The position numbers were made by a program, and so were the translations under genes. A model generated the notes under the pieces. That model was not told the DNA's origin and ran no database searches. It saw only the letters and a list, made by a program, of their open reading frames with translations. Shown here piece by piece: positions 21,735-30,499 of a stretch of 64,000 bases of DNA (positions are counted from its first letter, which is position 1; each line of letters opens with the position of its first letter). This DNA is from Sipunculus nudus. Its lineage: Eukaryota; Annelida; Sipuncula; Golfingiida; Sipunculidae. The DNA lies in contig CM049318.1 of NCBI GenBank assembly GCA_026874595.1, positions 50,622,750 through 50,686,749 of the forward strand, written 5' to 3'.

Positions 21735-22258
21735 CTATCAAGCCTATTTGCTGCTGGCTGCTCTGGCTGTACACTAGCTTCACTATTGTCTGCCATTTCC
21801 TTTGCTAATAAGATCACTTATTAGTGCTATCCAACATAATCAGAGGCCATAAAAAAACTCATTGTTGGGGCCCGAAAACTAAACCTCTCCGTTGACATGG
21901 GCTAACCCATCACCAAAACATTGCTATAAGCTTATCACTGTGCTCAGTCAGTCATTCTAACACCCAGAGCTCTATAGCCTTGTCCTGTGAATTCATTTAG
22001 GAAAGTAGCTCCTCACCTGGCCCCGTCTTCTCTTCCCCTTCTGGGTTACCTGTGTCATATAAACAGTTCTCTGTTCAACTGGCAAGGGATCTTACCTTTT
22101 GTGAACTAGACATAGCTAGATTTAAGGGCCACAGTTTCCACATAGGTGCTGCAACTGAAGCAGCAGCTCAGGGAAATAATGATGCTGAAATTATAACTCT
22201 AGGCCATTGGAGATCTATCACTTTCCATAAATACATTTGTATGCATTACCTGCAATAA
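21735..22258 (+). pseudogene. Tyrosine recombinase, rest of the gene (YR copy A)
   Basis: From 21735 the frame continues the N-terminal domain that was cut at 9429 (LSSLFAAG, then LIVGARKLNL, PITKTLL). An internal part of the catalytic domain is missing. The C-terminal block is present at about 22115-22240: GHSFHIGAATEAA, then LGHWRS and the Tyr (codon 22232-22234). The Arg of the usual H-x-x-R motif is His (22139-22141, as from CGC to CAC). The copy is dead. Confidence 0.7.
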
Positions 22259-22295
22259 TATCCTCTTTTTAAGAAGGAGGACTCCTAAGAAAAAA

Positions 22296-22590
22296 ACACT
22301 GTGACCTTGAAAAGTAAGTTAAGGTCACCCAGCTTCAATCTTGATTGAGATTTTGTTGAGATGCATCAGCACTGAAGAACTTAAGATCTGAATATTTTAG
22401 AAGATATTTCGCTCTGAATGCCAAAGTTTACAAATTGGATAAAAATTCATTAAAAATCAGAAATTCTAGGTGGCAGCCTGAAACTTGTGCAGTAGTTACA
22501 GACCATTTGTCCCAATTACCATTCAAAGTTTCATAACAATCTGCCTAGTGGTTCCTGAGAAAAAAGCTCCTATACAATTACTCTGCCACA
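22296..22590. repeat. Dispersed repeat with inverted GTGACCTT/AAGGTCAC
   Basis: The segment starts GTGACCTTGAAAAGTAAG and then AAGGTCAC, an 8-bp inverted repeat, and runs to GTGGTTCCTGAGAAAAAAGC. A second copy at 23845-24110 and a shorter third at 24130-24350 match over much of the length. The family is not identified. Confidence 0.6.
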
Positions 22591-23844
22591 AGCAGATAAT
22601 AATTTTATCCTCGCCACACCATCAGTGTTTCGTGTGTTGGGCACCAACAAAAGGAAACGATACTAGGGGGGACAATACTAGTATATACACAAATATTTAA
22701 AGCCCAAGACCTGCCTGGTTGAAAAGAAGGTAATGATAACCAAAATCAGAGTTAAAAACTGTCCCGACAAAAAGTGAGAATACCTTGAGGGCGGCCATCA
22801 TTATTAGTACGGTGGCGCTGGGCGATAATTAAGGTAACACTGTGTTCTGGGAAATCTGGTACTCTTAATTTATGGAAACCCATAGTCGGCAACGTGAGGA
22901 CCGTGCTAAATAAGCAGATTCATTTGAAACAAGTAGTTTAATTTTATCTGCAGTATAACCAGTTCATGAAGACGTGGAAGTAACCAGGAGAGGGCGAATA
23001 TCCAATAAGGTGGCACTGCTTACAAGAGGGCGGAAGTTCAAGGTGCTAGATTTTGAATAATGATTACAGAGGACCTCACTTCGACAACCTCACTTTGACA
23101 AGAAGGGTCACAATTAGTAAATATATGTTACATACATCCCATCCGTATTCTAACTGGACTAAAAACTCCATTAAATATTATATTAAGAAAGATTTGGGGC
23201 GACCATAATGCACTGCAAACCGCAAGTAAGTACCGGCCAATAGCATTCCAGGTCATTGTTTGAGAAGACATGCCCGCGCTGGGACAAGATCACTCGTCAA
23301 CTAGCACTCGGCAACCATTTCCCACTAGTACCCGGAGAAACGACGACCAGTTAATTCTTCTGTCAGGAAAAACGACAACCAGCAACGTACTATCAGGAAG
23401 AAAAACCCACCACCACCCCCTTTGCCACCGACTCAAGCACTCTGTGTTCTACTTGTTATTGTTAAAATTTTTAAGTTTATTGTTTCTAAACAGTATATTT
23501 GTCGAGGTGTAAACTGTCTCCTTTTACTACTACTACTTTTACTTTTAGTATTACCTTTACAATAAATATGTTGTGTTGTACCCCACCTTCCCATCAGTGG
23601 GAAAGAAGGGATAATTGCTGAATATGTTGAAAATAAAAATTTTAATGTTTTTTTTAATAAGCCTCGGCCAATTTTCCCCACAATTCCTTGTCTTGTGCTC
23701 AGCACTTCTGAGAACAGAGCAAGTGACTGGATGGGTATGAATGATATATATCAAGTTATTGTTAATTATGGTATAACTGTGAGCAGGTTTGGGTGTGTGC
23801 ACGTTGGTGTGACAGAGCATATAAGTTTTTTTTCTATCTTAAGC

Positions 23845-24350
23845 TCTGTGACCTTGAATAGTAAGTCCAAGTCACCCATCTTCGTACTTGTCCTAGAATT
23901 TGTTGATATGCACAGCAATGAAGAAATGAAAATCCTGTGTTGAATACTTTTCGAGATATCCCCATAAAAAGGCCAAATCTGATTAAAAATCATTAAAAAT
24001 AGGAAATTGTCAGTGGTGCCCTCAAACTCGTGCAGCAGTTACAGACCATCACTCCCAATAGTCATACTAAATTACACAACAATCGTCCCTGTGGTTCCTT
24101 AGAAATAACCTCCCAAGTTTTTTTTCTATTATGAGCTCCGTGACCTTTAAAGGAGTAGGTCAAAGGACACCCATTTTCGAACTTGACCAAGATTTTGTTG
24201 ATATACATCTGCATCCTTTTAGAGATATCCTGCTCACAAGTTTAAAATAACGGACGCCGGACGAACTGACTCTAAGATAGACGGCTGGATGGCTGGACAG
24301 ACAGCTTGGGTGATGACAATACCCCATCAGCCTAAGAGCTGAGGGCAAAA
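23845..24350. repeat. Two further copies of the GTGACCTT repeat
   Basis: A copy at about 23845-24110 and a shorter copy at about 24130-24350 follow each other. The second copy has a GGACGCCGGACGAACTGAC tail and then a short inverted segment near GGGTGATGACAATACCCCATCAGCC. Confidence 0.55.
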
Positions 24351-25170
24351 AAATCAATGAACCTGGTCTATTCTTTTACAATTGAGAGAACCCTACACTA
24401 GGATAATTCTTTTGAAAAATTAAACTTTCGGCTTGACAGTTTCATCATAAAACATTTTTAAATGTAGGAGATGAAAGAGACTAAAATTGTTTGCCCAGAA
24501 AAAAAAGTTCACTGCAGGTAGTACCACAAAAAAAAACAGTTTCAAATATGATTCCTGTGACCAACATTTGCAACATTTGAATCTAGATCCTGCTGTTCCT
24601 GAGAAATTATGATTTAATGAATGTACTGATGACGGATGACCCTTGTACAAAAGAGGTTGATGCAGGTGGCCCCACCAATACCTCAGTTTCAAATAAGACT
24701 CATGTGACCAATATTAACATAAAATTTAGTGATGATAGCTCCCACGGTTTCTGAGATTATGTTAGTATACTTACTTTGGCCTAATGACTAAGTTCAAATT
24801 TTTGTATCTCTGCCAAAATTCATTGAACCCAGACCATAAGAACAAACTTGAGAGAACTTGTCCCTGAGAACATTTCTGTGATATATTTAAACAATGTGGC
24901 TGAATGAAGAAGATTTTTTCAAGGTTTTATTGCTTTTCACAGTCAAATGTTAGTTGATACAGGTGGCACCACAAAAAGCTCAATCCCACATGTGACTGAA
25001 ACGAAGTATGCTCTTAGGAAGCCATTATAGCCTCCATAATTAAACCCTGCAGCTTAAGCCAACTTTAACCAATGGGATCATGGTTGAAATAGAACACTTG
25101 TGAAAGAAAGAAAATTTATCTCCCTCATATTCTGTAAACTTGGTGAAACTATTTGACAGTGCCCTTCAGG

Positions 25171-25521
25171 GAAATGACAAAAAAGTGCCCAGAAATTGTA
25201 GGTGAATCTATAGTTGAGCTTTGCCACTATTTACATCATGCTCTGCAAGTTAAGCATACTGCCGTGGTTCAACTGAATCCACGTTACTCCCCATTTTGTT
25301 GGCGCCACTACCCCAGCAATTATGCCACTCGGGTAAATACATGCAATCAATACTTCGAAGCGGTCCTAGGGGATTCTCCCTTTACCTCCTTTTGGAAACA
25401 TGACAAGATTAAATGGGGCAGACATCTTTTCAGTGGGGATGGCATCTATTTTAGTGACGTAGGTGCCAAACTGTGGTATGCTAGCTTGCGAGGTGACATT
25501 ATCACAAATTTGAGATTTTAA
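25171..25521 (+). pseudogene. SGNH hydrolase-like domain (YR copy B), N-terminally truncated
   Basis: The open frame keeps the middle and end of the same domain as at 5465 and 50810: VVQLNPRYSPFC, then VNTCNQYFEAVLGDSPF, then block V DGIYFSDVGAKLWYASLRG. In block V the D-x-x-H His is Tyr, so the catalytic dyad is broken. Blocks I-III (GDS, G, GxND) are missing because the copy is cut at about 25170. It ends with a normal TAA. It stands about 950 bp before a gag N-terminal segment, the same order as in copy C. Confidence 0.65.
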
Positions 25522-26468
25522 GAGTAGGGGTTCAGTTGTTACATTAGCAGTTGACATGTATGTTAGTCAGTTATTCTTTTGAATTACGATGTGCTATGAT
25601 CAATCTTCAGCATACCATTAGCCTCCATAAAAAGAGTAGTACTGTTTTATGCAACAAAACCATGTAATATCATAAGCCGGTCCTTTTCATAATTGTGCAT
25701 AAGTGCCATCTTCCATTTTGCTATACTAGCCACCCGATGCGGGTTTTTCTCAGGTCGATGTGCTTTCCCTGAGTTTTAACCTTGATTGATCTGTTATGAT
25801 CTCAGTGCATTTTGCTCAGGTTGATGTGTTTTCCTTGAGCTTGCATTATGATTTGTCTTATGCCCAGGTTGATGTGTTTTCACTGTGCATCTGTTGATAC
25901 TGAAAAAAGTACTTTCACTAGGATTGCTGGGTTTCTCAGAAAGACCTGAAGGCAGTTGCTGATGGTATCCTAAGGCAAGAGCTGGTATTTGTTTATTACT
26001 GATCGATGTATCTCATACAAATAGCATTTTTGTGAACATGCACACAATCCTTCACATGTAGTCATTCAGATTAGGTAGGACTATGTTATATTTATTACTT
26101 GTATTGTTTCAGGTTAGGCTAATTTTAACATAAAGTTTTAGGTTTGGAGGGGTTCCTGTTTTATTACATACTTCAAAGGTTTCATATGAACAGATGACTG
26201 TCCTGCTTAGTTTTGATACAACCCTTCTTTAGCAGTTATTTCTAACTTTCATATGAACATAGGAATGCCATGCTAAGGCAAGCTTTTATTCATAAATTCT
26301 CTTTATATCTCTTTCTTTTGTAAGCCATTTAAGCTCAATAACTTGCTGTGTGTTTTGCATACATTTATAAAATATATGAAGAAACATTCGTTGATTTGCA
26401 TTAGACAACCACTTTTTCCTGTATGCATGTTATGCCACTCTTCTGTGCGTAGTCATTATATCCCTCAC
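25522..26468. other. AT-rich spacer between SGNH and gag segments
   Basis: No coding is supported. Short related motifs (CTCAGGTYGATGTG with TTTTCC-TGAG) occur three times at about 25750-25890. The stretch ends in TTATATCCCTCACAG, which looks like a splice acceptor directly before the gag-like frame at 26469. An intron between the two modules is possible. Confidence 0.35.
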
Positions 26469-26924
26469 AGATTCCTCCAAGTAAGAGAAAGGCGCCACAT
26501 CGGCTGATCGAGATTGATGAGCAAGAAGATGGCACCAGTTCCACACGCGTAACTCTTGCTCCACCTTCTCCTACATCCAACCTTTCCGGCAGTGCACAAC
26601 CAGCTGCATCACTTAACCAGGATCAAATCAGAATGATAGTCAGATCTGTACAATTGGAGATGTCATCTTCAGTAGGTGACCAAGTCCGTCAGATCCTCCG
26701 CAAAAAGGCCTCATAGGCGGGCCAGACAACTTCGACAACGTTGGAGAGGATGCCGCAGTTGAAATAACAGGCGAGACACCCCCTGTAGCTGGCAGTGGCA
26801 CAGTAGCTTGTGATGATGTGAATAACCGATTGAAACCCGTAATACCACTACTAGAAGTCACGTCACATGACACCCCCTCATCATTTCATAACGCACCAAA
26901 ACGCACTCAGGTTGGACACTAAGA
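26469..26924 (+). pseudogene. gag-like N-terminal segment (YR copy B)
   Basis: A low-complexity, proline- and serine-rich frame with a basic start (PPSKRKAPHRLIEIDE) and a helical part (QIRMIVRSVQLEMSS, VRQILRK) reads to a TAG at 26713-26715. A one-base shift near 26700 opens a second acidic segment (GGPDNFDNVGEDAAVEITG) to the TAA at 26922-26924. Composition and place fit the N-terminus of the Gag-like ORF1 of Ngaro/DIRS elements. There is no strong motif, so the assignment is by position. The main gag part is at 37796, beyond the inserted Gypsy element. Confidence 0.45.
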
Positions 26925-27539
26925 ACTCCCAGTTTTAGCTCGGTCTTGGAGGTAAAATTAACGTTGGACATAATTAATTTCGGGAAACCCCTACCTGAAA
27001 GTTGATAACTTTTTTATTCATTTACCATAAATATTCATAAAATTCTAATTTAGACTCTGTTGGAAAGCCAATTGGCTGAATGGCATCGGCAAGGGACACC
27101 TGTGATGTCAACAAACGCAATGTTTCAACTGAATGTGTGACGTTGTTATAACAATAAACCATACCAAACTTCCACAAAAGATTGGTATCTATCTTCATTA
27201 TTATCATTCTGTACTTCAAATGTGAATATTTCTTGTTCCTTAAGACATTTTGTGCGTTTATGTTGCCTGTTATGAAGACCGAGCGATATGTCATTAATTT
27301 TCAAGATGGCGGCCGTCGGACTTGCCGCTCGATAGACATCCTGCTTTGACACATTTCAGAATGTTTTGAACAAAATAAATATAAAATAAAGTTCAATAAA
27401 CATCGTTTTGACATTGGATAACCATAATGCAATGCGATGGGGACTTCCCTAGACGGGCAACATAAAGGTGAAATAAGCTTTACCGGGAGTACCAAAACGA
27501 TCTATGTCATCATAAAAAAGGTGGAAAAACGGGTAGAAA
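26925..27539. other. Non-coding sequence with a YY1-like site
   Basis: No supported gene. CAAGATGGCGGCCG at 27301-27314 matches the YY1 core (AAGATGGCGGC), often found near animal promoters. A minus-strand frame at 27146-27352 looks coding-like in composition but has only a GTG start and no family match. The stretch ends at the GAAA target duplication of the Gypsy element. Confidence 0.35.
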
Positions 27540-27858
27540 TGTCGGGGGTTGAATGTAATTTCACAGTGTCCGCACTGTTATATTGTGGCATGACTTGTGT
27601 GTTGTTAAATCATTTCGTGTTATGGGAATGATTTTGTATGTTGTGGGGTCTGGGATCCGGAGAGCGGTTTGTGTTTTCTTGATAACGGGTGTAGGACTTG
27701 AGATCGAGGCTGGGCGGAATTGAGGAGAGAGCAGCCCGCTGAGAGAGATTGTAAGATTGATGTCCTAATAAACGTGTGTAATAACACTACCTGTGCCACT
27801 TTATAACTAAAGTGGGTTTCCACCTAACGGTGGGCTGTGGCGAGAGCGAGCCACGACA
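27540..27858 (+). repeat. 5' LTR of the 27540 Gypsy element
   Basis: It begins TGTCGGGGG and ends GCCACGACA. An AATAAA (in CCTAATAAACG, about 27763-27773) lies about 85 bases before the end. No clear TATA box was seen. Confidence 0.9.
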
Positions 27859-27861
27859 TCA

Positions 27862-27879
27862 TGGCGCGGCCTGCAGGAT
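27862..27879 (+). other. Primer-binding site (tRNA not assigned)
   Basis: TGGCGCGGCCTGCAGGAT begins 3 bases after the 5' LTR and starts with the TGG expected from a tRNA CCA end. I could not name the tRNA. Confidence 0.55.
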
Positions 27880-28132
27880 GATACTATTGATAGCAGGGAG
27901 ATAGCAGGGAGACTGAATATCGAATCATGGACGTCCGGTTTTCGGATTTTGTAATGGAGGAGCTCTCTCTGCATTGCCGGTCATAGTAGGTGGTGGAATC
28001 GACGAGTTATTCGTGTGTATAAATGTTGTGTTGACTGAAACTGAAGGAGTCTCCTTGCCGTGGCACATCTTGTTGGGGTCCGCTGAAGACCTGGATGTGG
28101 TAGGTGCTTGGTGCTGGGTTCATCACGCTGAC

Positions 28133-28526
28133 TGAACCGCACGAGCGTGATAACTGTTATATATGTGCTGTCCTGATGATCTGAATCTGGACTGCCAGCC
28201 TTGCCGTCGTGAACCGCACGAGCGTGATAACTGTTATATATGTGCTGTCCTGATGATCTGAATCTGGACTGCCAGCCTTGTCGTCGTGAACCGCACGGGC
28301 GTGATACTGTCATATATGTGCTGTCCTGATGATCTGAATCTGGACTGCCAGCCTTGTCGTCGTGAACCGCACGAGCGTGATGCTGTCATAATCATATATG
28401 TGCTGTCCTGATGATCTGAATCTGGACTGCCAGCCTTGTCGTCGTGAACCGCACGAGCGTGATGCTGTCATAATCATATATGTGCTGTCCTGATGATCTA
28501 AATCTGGACTGCCAGCCTTGTAGTCG
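28133..28526. repeat. 77-82-bp minisatellite, five copies
   Basis: Each unit runs from TGAACCGCACGAGCGTGAT through GTGCTGTCCTGATGATCT to ACTGCCAGCCTTG-CGTCG. Starts are at 28133, 28210, 28287, 28363 and 28445. The last two units share a small insertion (GCTGTCATAATCATATAT), so they arose by later duplication. Confidence 0.9.
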
Positions 28527-28800
28527 TTGAGTGCGGAACTATCATTGTAGTATCGGGAAGATGTACGGATGGAGCTGTGATTGACTGCTATCTGGGAGAA
28601 TTCAGGGCTATGGTGGTTATTCCTTTAAAATAATGCTTACCTATACCATCATCTGGGCTGAAGTTGTGTTTATCATGAATGTTGATGACATTAATCATCT
28701 GGTGGAAAACTAAATAACCTTATGTCACTGAATGGGTAAATGTGTATGTGAACCAGTTGAGGAGGCTATTGTTATGATTGATATTGCTAATGTTTTTGTA

Positions 28801-29068
28801 TGTGTTGCATATGCTACCACCAATATCTGGAGGTTTTGCTGTGATTATCAGATACTGTATCCTTCTTTTGTTTAACCAACCATTATTGAGCACGTTCTAT
28901 GTGAATGCGGTAGATCATGTCATATTTGATTCTGTGTTGCATATGCTACCACCAATATCTGGAGGTTTTGCTGCTGATTATCGGATACTGTAACCTGCAT
29001 TTGTTTAACCAACCATTATTGCACACATTCTATATGAATGCGGTTGATCATGTTCACGTTTGATGCTA
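28801..29068. repeat. 132-bp tandem duplication
   Basis: Copies start at 28801 and 28933, both with TGTGTTGCATATGCTACC and GGAGGTTTTGCTG and both ending near GTTGATCATG or GTAGATCATG. Both belong to the untranslated leader. Confidence 0.85.
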
Positions 29069-29335
29069 ATGTTAAACAACAGTTTCTCAGGCAGTTGCCC
29101 TCTTATTATGTCAAAGAAACTAATATGGGTAATATTTTGGGCATGTGGTTGCAACAGCTGATGTTGCTATTGTATTGATGATGTGCATATTTTGTAATTT
29201 TTAATTGGTGAATACTTGTCTATTACACTGGTACCCTATGGTATTGAAGATTACCTTCAAGTAGGGGTCGCGCTTTTATGATTTTGACAAGACTGTAACT
29301 TCCAAACTGTGGTAGTAGTTACGTTGGTAGGTTAA

Positions 29336-30499
29336 ATTATCCATCCAGACCCAAATGCAGACCTTATTGCCCAGGCCACAGCGGCCACTGCTGAGGTCTT
29401 AGCAAACGCTTTAGGTAACTTAAGGATACAGCCAAGCCCCACCGTGCGACTGTCCAAGTTCTATGGACGGCCACAGAGGCCTGGGGACCTGACTATTACA
29501 GAGTGGTTGGACGAACTAGACGTGTATTGTAGAAATATGGGTATTGCTCCTGTCGCCCGGGCAGCAACAGTTGCTGACCATTTGGGTGGCCAGGCAAAGG
29601 AGGAGATGCTATGTGCATCAGACCATGTGCGCCGTGACTTTGGTCAGCTCACTGACTTACTAAGGCGCCGGTTTGGTCCGGCTGAGAGCCTGCAATCGCT
29701 CAGCCGGACATTTTACGGCAGGGTGCAGCTAGGCAATGAAACCCTTGCAGATTACAGTTGTTCCTTAAAAAGGATTTATCAGCGGATGGAGAGGGCAGCG
29801 CCTACTCCAGCTGAGCGTCAGGCCCTCGAGCAGCTTCGTGACCAGTCACTCAAAGCCCAGTTTCAGAAGGGGGTTACTAGCGAAGCGGTTGCTAGAGATT
29901 TAGAGAGGATAGAGTTGAGGGTTCCGGCACCCCCCTTTGATGAGGTCAGGGAGGAGATTATCCGTTTATATAAAGATATTGAGTGTAAGAAAATAAACGC
30001 TTCTGTCCGGGATGTGACAGTGGAATCCTCATTTTCTGAAGTAGGCATCAGTCCTCCTCCCACGGATTGTACTAAGGTTGACCCGACAGTAAAAGCTTTA
30101 ATTCAGATGCAGAAGGTCACAAATGATCGCCTCGATAGGTTAATTTCAATGATGTCTGATCGTCCGTCTGGAGGGAATAGACCACTTGATGTCAACCCTC
30201 ATTCCACTCCGTCTCAGCAACCCTGGCAGGCATCCAGTCCTGTGGGTAACATGGCTGGTTTCGCCTATTCCCGACCTCCCCAGCCAGTTTGGTCTCAGCC
30301 TGGAGGTAATAGATTTCCCAACACTTATGCCTGGGGGGGAGAACCGGGTGGCAGTGTATCAGGTAGAATCAGTCGAGGGGCCTGTTTTGGGTGTGGCACC
30401 ATAGGCCACTTTAAACGTGATTGTCCGCACTTGAGACCCAGTAGGAGTGTAAGCCTTCTGGAATCCTCAACCCTTACAGAGCAACACCCAAACGAGTAG
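29336..30499 (+). CDS. gag: Gag of the 27540 Gypsy element
   Basis: The frame is open from the stop at about 29333 to TAG 30497-30499. It contains a retrotransposon Gag core (VRLSKFYGRPQRPGDLTITEW; QAKEEMLCAS; FYGRVQLGNETLADYSCSLKR), a proline-rich linker and one CCHC knuckle (CFGCGTIGHFKRDC, 30383-30424). There is no in-frame ATG before the core; the first start-like codon is GTG 29444, and sequence upstream of it (PNADLIAQATAATAEVLANAL) still looks like real Gag. The true start may be non-AUG, spliced or lost by mutation. The last codons carry a slippery heptamer for -1 frameshifting into pol. Gag would form the particle shell and bind the RNA. Confidence 0.85.
   Translation: MIHPDPNADLIAQATAATAEVLANALGNLRIQPSPTVRLSKFYGRPQRPGDLTITEWLDELDVYCRNMGIAPVARAATVADHLGGQAKEEMLCASDHVRRDFGQLTDLLRRRFGPAESLQSLSRTFYGRVQLGNETLADYSCSLKRIYQRMERAAPTPAERQALEQLRDQSLKAQFQKGVTSEAVARDLERIELRVPAPPFDEVREEIIRLYKDIECKKINASVRDVTVESSFSEVGISPPPTDCTKVDPTVKALIQMQKVTNDRLDRLISMMSDRPSGGNRPLDVNPHSTPSQQPWQASSPVGNMAGFAYSRPPQPVWSQPGGNRFPNTYAWGGEPGGSVSGRISRGACFGCGTIGHFKRDCPHLRPSRSVSLLESSTLTEQHPNE

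Larger units (their letters stand above)
22259..25170. other. Dispersed repeats without a supported gene
   Basis: Three related repeat fragments are seen, at about 22296-22590, 23845-24110 and 24130-24350. They share GTGACCTT, GAGATAT, TTAAAAAT and GCAGTAGTTACAGACCAT segments. The last ends in a GGACGCCGGACGAACTGAC-type tail. The part at 24420-25000 has more GGTGGC-CCAC-type repeat segments. A frame at 23270-23512 (80 codons, Thr/Arg-rich) is not recognised and is not supported. Confidence 0.45.
27880..29335. other. Long untranslated leader of the 27540 element
   Basis: No gene is supported. The leader holds a five-copy minisatellite (28133-28526) and a 132-bp tandem duplication (28801-29068). 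In-frame stops end at about 29333, after which the gag frame is open. Confidence 0.6.

Noticed and set aside
27146-27352. Minus-strand 68-codon frame with coding-like composition
   Set aside because: It has only a GTG start, no family match and no splice context that I could confirm.
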